NCBI GenBank assembly: GCA_900553315.1
Contig: USCW01000015.1
Location: 1 to 18,564, forward strand
DNA from: an uncultured Eubacteriales bacterium
GTDB lineage: Bacteria; Bacillota; Clostridia; Christensenellales; Aristaeellaceae
Direction: 5' to 3'
DNA length: 18,564 nt
Made by a program: the position numbers and the translations under genes. Below are positions 13,867-18,564 of the stretch, piece after piece (position 1 is the first letter of the stretch; each line of letters begins with the position of its first letter). The notes beneath the pieces were generated by a model. The model saw only the letters and a list, made by a program, of their open reading frames with translations, had not been told where the DNA came from and searched no databases.

Positions 13867-13906
13867 CGAGATGTGTCGCCATTCAGTCGGGAGCATCGGT
13901 ACATCA

Positions 13907-14419
13907 TTAGTGCAAGCAGATATATAAGATAATGGTTGAGGTATCAACGTCTACCAGGGAAACACACGTATCACGCTTTTGGGGGTTGTCTATAAAAATA
14001 TAGTCATACGCGCCATCCTGAATGTCGCATACAGGGCGAAAATGCTCATATTTTCCAAAGCCCCATGCAAGATGTGAAACAACCTCTTGGTACGCGTCCT
14101 TCTGCGCGATGTTTGCCGGCTGCCAACGCTCGTCCGCTGCAACCAGTTCTTCCATAATGGCTCGTACCTCATCGGGCTGCCTGCAGAGGTCATGAATCAT
14201 TACAATACTATCGCTCTGATTACTTTTATGCAGGATCAAAGAGACTCTTTCCTCTGTGAGCGGATAGCCTGTAATACCACTGATTCGTTCTATTCCATAA
14301 GTTAAATTGTCATGCTTTGACAGCGTTTCATTCAAAACGATCAAAGCAGCCGCAAGAACAATGCAAGATACAACAGTCCATAGGATGACCTTCAATGTCT
14401 TTAATAAAATTCGTTTCAT
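13907..14419 (-). CDS. Membrane-anchored hypothetical protein, 170 aa
   Basis: Not recognised. Residues about 9-30 form a hydrophobic helix after a Lys/Arg-rich start (KRILLKTLKVILWTVVSCIV), so it is a signal anchor or uncleaved signal, with the rest outside the membrane. The outer part is mixed (ISGITGYPLTEERVSLILH; IVMIHDLCRQPDEVRAIMEE; AYDYIFIDNPQKRDTCVSLV). There is no lipobox. ATG 14419 is chosen because GGAGAG lies four bases upstream; an upstream ATG at 14440 overlaps no such site. A strong promoter lies at 14494-14523. It is a single gene or leads the short membrane ORF downstream. The function is unknown. Confidence 0.7.
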   Translation of the reverse strand: MKRILLKTLKVILWTVVSCIVLAAALIVLNETLSKHDNLTYGIERISGITGYPLTEERVSLILHKSNQSDSIVMIHDLCRQPDEVRAIMEELVAADERWQPANIAQKDAYQEVVSHLAWGFGKYEHFRPVCDIQDGAYDYIFIDNPQKRDTCVSLVDVDTSTIILYICLH

Positions 14420-14493
14420 GCTTCTCTCCTTTCCATGCAATGCATCTAGAAGTCAACTGTAGTATTAAATGTATTATCAATAATTGTACATAT

Positions 14494-14523
14494 ATTCTAC
14501 CATCGTCCTAGCGCTATTGTCAA
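14494..14523 (-). promoter_or_regulatory. Sigma-A-type promoter of the membrane-anchored protein gene
   Basis: On the minus strand a perfect TTGACA (14523-14518) is followed after 18 bases by TAGAAT (14499-14494). The start would be near 14487, giving a leader of about 68 bases. The hairpin GCTGCGCTA/TAGCGGCAGC at about 14530-14550 lies just upstream. Confidence 0.75.
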
Positions 14524-14578
14524 TCGAGCAGCTGCGCTAAAAAATAGCGGCAGCGTGGGAAAGACTGCGGAAAGGCTT

Positions 14579-14767
14579 TCAAGGCAAACAAAAAGCGCTC
14601 ATGCTGAAGTCATCCTTCCAAGCGTGAGCGCTTTTCTTACGGTTGTAAAGTTTTTTGCTTTCGACCTTTTTAGTCGCAGGGGAGAAGGCCCAGACGTTTC
14701 TCTTCTGATTGTCCAGTTCCTTTCGAGCCTTTTTGCTGAGTTTTTCGCGGGACACGAATTTTGCCAT
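14579..14767 (-). CDS. Small conserved lysine-rich protein, 62 aa
   Basis: A strongly basic 62-residue protein (MAKFVSREKLSKKARKELDN; FSPATKKVESKKLYNRKKS). I recall near-identical starts in short hypothetical proteins of many clostridia, with the conserved W(A/G)FSP-TKxVESKKLYNRKK core; the function is unknown to me. Nucleic-acid or ribosome association is plausible from the charge. AAAGGACG lies about eight bases before ATG 14767. The last 15 or so codons coincide with a strong terminator hairpin (14591-14635), so the C terminus (AWKDDFSMSAFCLP) is partly dictated by RNA structure. It lies just downstream of the tRNA-Val gene in the same direction but behind the tRNA terminator. Confidence 0.75.
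   Translation of the reverse strand: MAKFVSREKLSKKARKELDNQKRNVWAFSPATKKVESKKLYNRKKSAHAWKDDFSMSAFCLP
14591..14635 (-). terminator. Terminator inside the 3' end of the small basic protein gene
   Basis: Plus-strand AAAAGCGCTCATGCT (14591-14605) pairs, with one G-T, with AGCGTGAGCGCTTTT (14621-14635). Read leftward the hairpin ends in TTTTTG. The stop codon of the gene lies at 14579-14581, beyond the hairpin. Confidence 0.65.
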
Positions 14768-14803
14768 GGATTTCACGTCCTTTCGAGCATGGCAGTAGAG
14801 TAA

Positions 14804-14832
14804 CAAAAAACCTGGCAAGCAAGCTTGCCAGG
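14804..14832 (-). terminator. tRNA-Val terminator
   Basis: On the minus strand CCTGGCAAGC (14832-14823) pairs perfectly with GCTTGCCAGG (14820-14811) around TT and runs into T6 (14810-14805). It begins four bases after the tRNA CCA end. Confidence 0.85.
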
Positions 14833-14836
14833 CGCG

Positions 14837-14912
14837 TGGTGGTCGCAACAGGACTCGAACCTGTGACCCCATCGATGTGAACGATGTGCTCTACCAACTG
14901 AGCCATGCGACC
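14837..14912 (-). tRNA. tRNA-Val (anticodon CAC)
   Basis: A complete 76-nt cloverleaf: acceptor GGTCGCA/TGCGACC, D arm GCTC/GAGC, anticodon stem CATCG/CGATG with loop TTCACAT (anticodon CAC, reading GUG), T arm ACAGG/CCTGT with TTCGAGT, A73 and an encoded CCA. A consensus promoter lies upstream and a terminator follows. It is the intact member of the direct repeat pair that brackets the island. Confidence 0.96.
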
Positions 14913-14943
14913 ATGTCAATCAGTTTTTCTGACGACGCTGTTA

Positions 14944-14972
14944 ACTATACCACAGCTTCCGTCTCCTGTCAA
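14944..14972 (-). promoter_or_regulatory. tRNA-Val promoter
   Basis: On the minus strand TTGACA (14972-14967) and TATAGT (14949-14944) are separated by 17 bases, putting the start about 25 bases before the tRNA. Confidence 0.85.
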
Positions 14973-15042
14973 CGGCTTTTTGCCGCTTTTCGAAAATTTC
15001 TTTGCCGCTTTTTTCCAGCGGGAGCGGCGGTGCATTTTCCGC

Positions 15043-15071
15043 ATGACAAGCATCCCGGCCTGTGCTATACT
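15043..15071 (+). promoter_or_regulatory. Beta-mannosidase promoter
   Basis: ATGACA (15043-15048) and TATACT (15066-15071) are separated by 17 bases. The transcript would carry a leader of about 120 bases before the mannosidase. The 285-bp gap 14913-15197 otherwise holds the divergent tRNA promoter and a T/GC-rich stretch (14975-15030) with no gene I can support. Confidence 0.7.
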
Positions 15072-15197
15072 GTGGCTGCAAATGTGGGGCATAAAGCAGG
15101 GGAAGGCCGCTCATGCTGTCCTTGACCGCATCCGTCGCCGTACCCGCCCGCGTGCTCTTGGAACGTTATCCCAATCAGGCAACAGGAGGCTGCTCTT

Positions 15198-17675
15198 ATG
15201 GTGGATACTTTATCGCTGAACGGCGCGTGGACGCTGGAGGAGGCCTGCGGCGTTCAGCAGATTCCCGCGCAGGTGCCCGGCTCCGTGCTCAACGACCTGC
15301 TGAACAATCACCTGATTCCCGATCCCTTCGTGGGGGAGAATGAACTGATCACTACGCCGTTGTTCGACCGGGATTACGCGTATCAGCGTACCTTTCAGGT
15401 GAACGCCGCATTCCTCGCCCGTGAGCATGTGGAGCTGCTCTTTGAGGGACTGGACACGCTGGCAACCGTCTATGTCAACGGGCAGGAGATCGGCAAGGCG
15501 GATAACATGCACCGCAGCTGGCGCTTTGACGTGAAGCGGGCGCTGCATTCCGGAGAAAACCGTCTGCGGGTGGTGCTGGCCTCGCCCAATCAGTTCTTGA
15601 AAAAGGCCATTGCTGATCATCCTGACGTGACCTACGAGGCCGTGGGCACCATGCGCGGCAACTTCGCCCTGCGCAAGGCTCATTGCATGTTCGGCTGGGA
15701 CTGGGGTCCTCAGTTGCCGGACGCGGGCATTTGGCGGCCCGTGTCGCTGGAGAGCTGGAACGGTGCACGTCTGGCGGAGGTGCGCGTGCTGCAATATCAT
15801 GAGGACGGCAAGGTGCGCCTGACCATTACCCCCGTGACCCGCGGCGGCGAAGCGGGTCTGCCCTGCCGGGTGGAGCTGATGCAGCCGGACGGCAGTCTGT
15901 GCGTCCGGGCGGAGGCTCGCACGGGCGAGACCACCGAGCTGACCGTGGAGCAGCCACAGCTGTGGTGGCCCAACGGACTGGGCAAGCATCCGCTGTATAC
16001 GCTGCGGGTGACGCTGCTCAGCGACAGCGGAGAGGCGGCGGATCGCTGGAGCCGCCGATTGGGTCTGCGCACGCTGACCGTGGAGCGCAAGCCGGATCAA
16101 TGGGGAGAAAGCTTTGCCTTTGCGTGCAACGGCGTACCCTTCTTTGCCATGGGCGCGGATTATATCCCGGAGGACAACCTGATCCCCCGGGTGAACAAGG
16201 AGCGCACCCGCCGTCTGCTGGCGGACTGTGTGGCGGCTCATTTCAATGCCGTCCGCGTCTGGGGCGGCGGCTATTATCCCAATGACTTCTTCTTTGACCT
16301 GTGCGACGAGATGGGTCTTGTGGTCTGGCTGGATCTGATGTTTGCCTGCAACGTCTACGAGCTGACGGACGCTTTCCGGGAGAATATCCGTCTGGAGGCC
16401 ATCGAGAACATGCTCCGCGTGCGGGATCACGCCTGTTTGGGCCTCGTCTGCGGCAATAACGAAATGGAGACTGCGTGGTGCAACTGGGACGATGTGTCCT
16501 GCCATTGCGACCGTCTGCGCCAGCAGTATCTGGAACAGTTTGAGGATGTGCTGAAGAAGGCGGTGGAGCAGTCCGCACCGCAGACGTTCTATTGGCCCTC
16601 TTCGCCTTCCTCCGGCGGCGGCTTCGACGATCCCAACGGGGAGAACCGCGGCGATGTGCATTACTGGGACGTGTGGCACGGCAATAAGCCCTTCACCGAT
16701 TACCGGCGGTTCTACTTCCGCTTCTGCTCAGAGTTCGGCTTTCAGTCCTTCCCATGCCTGAAGACGGTGAATACCTTCGCCCAAGGCCGGGAGCAGAACA
16801 TCTTCTCCCGCGTGATGGAGAATCATCAGAAGAACCCAGGCGCGAACGGCAAGATCCTTTCTTATCTGTCCCGGACGCTGCGTCTGCCGAACTCCTTCAA
16901 GGGAATGCTGTATGCCTCTCAGCTGCTTCAGGCGGAGGCCATTCGCTACGGCGTGGAGCATTGGCGGCGGAACCGTGGACGGTGCATGGGCGCGATCTAT
17001 TGGCAGCTGAACGACTGCTGGCCCGTGGCTTCGTGGGCTTCTATTGATTATTACGGACGCTGGAAGGGATTGCATTACGCCGCAAAGCGTTTCTTCGCGC
17101 CGCTGTTGGCCTCCTGCGTGACCGAGGGACAGACGGCCCGCATGTATGTGACCAACGATTCCCCGGAGGATTTCACGGGCGAGTTGGTCTGTCAGCTGCT
17201 GAATGCCCGGGGCGAGGTGCTTCGCCGGGAGCAGCTGTCTGTGACCTGTGCGGCGCTTTCCGCGCAGGAGGTGGGGCTGATTGACTTCACCGAGCAGTTT
17301 GATGCGTCGACCCTGCATCCGGAGGATGAGCGGCTGGTGGCCTTCACCCTGACGGACACGCAGGGCAAGGCGGTCAGCGAGGGCTGCGAGCTGTTCTGCG
17401 CACCCAAGCACTTTGACTTCCAGCCGCCGCGCATCCGTTGGGAAGCGGAGGAGCAGGACGACGCTTTCCGCATTACGCTGGACTGCGACGCGGTCGCCTA
17501 CGGCGTATGCCTCGATCTGGCGCAGGCAGACGGACGCTTCTCGGACAACTGGCTCCTGCTGGTGCCCGGACAGACGCGGGAGGTGTGTCTGCCTAAGTCT
17601 ACGCTCTCTGTGCCGCTGACGCTGCATGATCTGCAATCGCAGCTGACGGTGGAAAGCATCTATGATATTGGCTAA
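15198..17675 (+). CDS. Beta-mannosidase, glycoside hydrolase family 2
   Basis: Hydrolyses terminal beta-mannosyl residues from short manno-oligosaccharides by a retaining mechanism. The 825-residue protein has the GH2 order. First comes an N-terminal sugar-binding sandwich (LNGAWTLEEA, IPAQVPGSVLNDLL, LLFEGLDTLATVYVNGQEIG, FGWDWGPQLPDAGIWRPV). Then an Ig-like domain (PQLWWPNGLGKHPLYTL), then the barrel with RVWGGGYYPNDFFFDLCDEM. The acid/base is E422 in CGNNE and the nucleophile is E512 in SEFGFQSFP; SFKGMLYASQLLQAEAIRYG and CMGAIYWQLNDCWPVASW complete the pocket. The final 180 residues are beta-rich. There is no signal peptide, so it acts in the cytoplasm on imported oligosaccharides. The start is ATG 15198 behind AGGAGG. 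It is a single gene with its own promoter and a strong terminator. High GC matches the flanking chromosome. Confidence 0.95.
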   Translation: MVDTLSLNGAWTLEEACGVQQIPAQVPGSVLNDLLNNHLIPDPFVGENELITTPLFDRDYAYQRTFQVNAAFLAREHVELLFEGLDTLATVYVNGQEIGKADNMHRSWRFDVKRALHSGENRLRVVLASPNQFLKKAIADHPDVTYEAVGTMRGNFALRKAHCMFGWDWGPQLPDAGIWRPVSLESWNGARLAEVRVLQYHEDGKVRLTITPVTRGGEAGLPCRVELMQPDGSLCVRAEARTGETTELTVEQPQLWWPNGLGKHPLYTLRVTLLSDSGEAADRWSRRLGLRTLTVERKPDQWGESFAFACNGVPFFAMGADYIPEDNLIPRVNKERTRRLLADCVAAHFNAVRVWGGGYYPNDFFFDLCDEMGLVVWLDLMFACNVYELTDAFRENIRLEAIENMLRVRDHACLGLVCGNNEMETAWCNWDDVSCHCDRLRQQYLEQFEDVLKKAVEQSAPQTFYWPSSPSSGGGFDDPNGENRGDVHYWDVWHGNKPFTDYRRFYFRFCSEFGFQSFPCLKTVNTFAQGREQNIFSRVMENHQKNPGANGKILSYLSRTLRLPNSFKGMLYASQLLQAEAIRYGVEHWRRNRGRCMGAIYWQLNDCWPVASWASIDYYGRWKGLHYAAKRFFAPLLASCVTEGQTARMYVTNDSPEDFTGELVCQLLNARGEVLRREQLSVTCAALSAQEVGLIDFTEQFDASTLHPEDERLVAFTLTDTQGKAVSEGCELFCAPKHFDFQPPRIRWEAEEQDDAFRITLDCDAVAYGVCLDLAQADGRFSDNWLLLVPGQTREVCLPKSTLSVPLTLHDLQSQLTVESIYDIG

Positions 17676-17683
17676 CCTCAGAT

Positions 17684-17726
17684 AAATAGCAAGCGGCCGG
17701 GGAATGTCCCCGGCCGCTTGCTATTT
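17684..17726. terminator. Bidirectional terminator between convergent genes
   Basis: A perfect 20-bp stem: 17684-17703 pairs with 17707-17726 around the loop ATG. The A/T ends give AAAT on one side and ATTT on the other, so it can stop the mannosidase transcript and the opposing repressor transcript. Confidence 0.85.
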
Positions 17727-17733
17727 GCCATGC

Positions 17734-18459
17734 TTACATATTAATTTCCAGACGCACGCACCGTCCGATGAACGTCATGTCGGAGATGGCAAGCGTCTCG
17801 GCGCTGTATTCCCGGTCATAGGATTGCAGCAGCACCTGAAAGTTGTCCAGCTTTTTGATTTTGCGCAGGGCGCGGTGCGCACCGTATTCCACCAGCATCA
17901 CCGCACCGTCAATGGGACTCTGGGCGGGAACGATCAGCGCCACGTCCCCGCTGTGAATGCGGAAGCCGCGCATACTGTCGTCCGGGGCGAGAAAGTAGAA
18001 AACCTTCTCTGGGTTCGCGCCTTCGATGCGCCCGTTCAGAATGGGCAGCAACCGATGATCCACGGGCTTCATCACCGCGTTCATGACCGGCACGCGCTTC
18101 AGCACGCTTTGCAGCGCATCCAGCCAGACGGAACCGGCAATGCCCTCGGCGGGCGTTTCCTCGGTGGAGGCGACCCTCTCCGCCTTGGGGGCGGGGGCGG
18201 GCTTGCGCACCATGGCGGGCTGCACTGTCTGCAAATCCACCGTCGCGGCAATGTCGTCCAGCGTGAAGTCCGCTTCGGTCTGCTCCTTTAGGCCGATGGT
18301 CTTCAAAATGCGCCGGGCCTGATCGTCCGCGATAATGCGCGTACCGTTCTCCACCGAGATGATGAAGCTCTCAGATACGCCGCATTTCTTTGCTACCTGC
18401 TTGGGAGTCAGCTTTTGCCGAACGCGTTCGGTACGAATCAAATCGCCAAGTCTGCTCAT
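17734..18459 (-). CDS. HTH/S24 LexA-like repressor
   Basis: 241 residues. An XRE helix-turn-helix covers about 1-55 (LGDLIRTERVRQKLTPKQVA, SESFIISVENGTR). A Pro/Ala-rich linker follows, then a C-terminal S24-type domain with DDSMRGFRIHSGDVALIV (Ser about 162) and HRALRKIKKL (Lys about 200). The Ser-Lys spacing is 38, as in LexA (37). The position where LexA has its Ala-Gly scissile bond is less clear: NGRIEGAN has Glu-Gly, and an Ala-Gly in the linker (108-109) is farther from the serine than usual, so self-cleavage is uncertain. ATG 18459 is preferred, with GGAG ten bases upstream, over ATG 18474. It is convergent with the mannosidase gene and its promoter region contains a dyad, suggesting self-repression. 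Targets are unknown, possibly a divergent gene beyond the window. Confidence 0.85.
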   Translation of the reverse strand: MSRLGDLIRTERVRQKLTPKQVAKKCGVSESFIISVENGTRIIADDQARRILKTIGLKEQTEADFTLDDIAATVDLQTVQPAMVRKPAPAPKAERVASTEETPAEGIAGSVWLDALQSVLKRVPVMNAVMKPVDHRLLPILNGRIEGANPEKVFYFLAPDDSMRGFRIHSGDVALIVPAQSPIDGAVMLVEYGAHRALRKIKKLDNFQVLLQSYDREYSAETLAISDMTFIGRCVRLEINM

Positions 18460-18491
18460 AAGAATGCACTCCATTTCCTCGCGGAAGACCG

Positions 18492-18531
18492 CGAATTGTT
18501 CTTTGTATTATAGGCAATACCGCACAATTCG
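18492..18531. promoter_or_regulatory. Repressor promoter with overlapping dyads
   Basis: On the minus strand a perfect -10 TATAAT lies at 18512-18507; no good -35 is seen. It is embedded in GTATT(18505-18509)-6-AATAC(18516-18520) and flanked by CGAATTGT (18492-18499) and ACAATTCG (18524-18531). Such symmetry over a -10 is typical of an autorepressor operator. Confidence 0.55.
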
Positions 18532-18564
18532 TTGGCAGCGTAGGCGATGCCTTTTCCGCCATCT

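Larger units (their letters stand above)
7141..14912. mobile_element. tRNA-Val-bracketed genomic island without an integrase
   Basis: The direct repeats 7141-7196 and 14837-14892 enclose about 7.7 kb. The intact tRNA lies at the right edge, with an element-side terminator at 14804-14832, and the fragment at the left edge has its own terminator. All enclosed genes are on the minus strand and most are accessory or unknown. No tyrosine or serine integrase, excisionase or conjugation gene is present, so it would be a non-autonomous or decayed island. Confidence 0.55.

Noticed and set aside
13634..13882. 82-codon minus-strand ORF overlapping the small membrane ORF
   Set aside because: Pro/Arg/Phe-rich content with no natural features; the overlapping frame with a hydrophobic helix explains the region better.
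15113..15343. Possible upstream ORF or leader peptide overlapping the start of the mannosidase gene
   Set aside because: It has a weak purine-rich stretch before its ATG, but the frame runs on into the mannosidase gene and the peptide shows no attenuation-type codon run; not enough to call.
15210..16679. 489-codon minus-strand open frame, and a second at 16728-17636
   Set aside because: Both are opposite the clear GH2 beta-mannosidase; high GC keeps the antisense frame open. Composition is Gln/His/Arg/Leu-rich with no motif.

Overview
The window looks like chromosomal DNA of a fairly GC-rich Firmicute, probably an uncultured gut or rumen Clostridia-type bacterium. The evidence is strong AGGAGG-type ribosome sites, sigma-A-type promoters, a cytoplasmic GH2 beta-mannosidase, a small lysine-rich protein of a type I recall from clostridia, and a Mu-like prophage of Gram-positive type. 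This placement is inference; no marker gene is present.

Region 1 (about 46-7060) is a decayed transposable, Mu-like prophage read left to right. It holds a DDE transposase that lacks its N-terminal half, a 359-bp palindrome-rich gap, a MuB-like AAA+ ATPase with an N-terminal HTH, an HTH regulator-like protein, an unknown 140-aa protein, two Mor/C-family activators (the second with a tandem 35-residue duplication), a 29-aa membrane microprotein, a major capsid protein, two small genes after the capsid, and a terminator. Terminase, portal, protease and all tail genes are absent: the capsid gene starts 75 bp after the second Mor-like gene. Tandem 20-bp repeats at 7007-7049 may mark the right end of the element.

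Region 2 (7141-14912) is an island bracketed by tRNA-Val sequence. An intact tRNA-Val(CAC) lies at 14837-14912 on the minus strand. A 56-bp direct repeat of its 3' part (3 mismatches), with its own downstream terminator, lies at 7141-7196. No integrase lies between them. The cargo is all on the minus strand: the conserved small basic protein, a membrane-anchored protein, a probably frameshifted small membrane ORF, then a tight five-gene run. That run is an ADP-ribosylglycohydrolase, a 79-aa protein, a 365-aa unknown, a DUF3841-type protein and a 1051-aa WG-repeat protein with NTF2-like-looking N-terminal segments. The distal genes are visibly more A+T-rich than the flanks.

Region 3 (14913-18564) looks like ordinary chromosome. 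It has divergent promoters for the tRNA and the beta-mannosidase, the mannosidase gene, a perfect 20-bp bidirectional terminator, and a convergent HTH/S24 LexA-like repressor whose own promoter sits inside a dyad.

The most interesting points are the tRNA-bracketed ADP-ribosylglycohydrolase/DUF3841/WG-repeat cassette without an integrase, the transposition-plus-capsid element with no packaging genes, and the structured non-coding block inside the transposition module.
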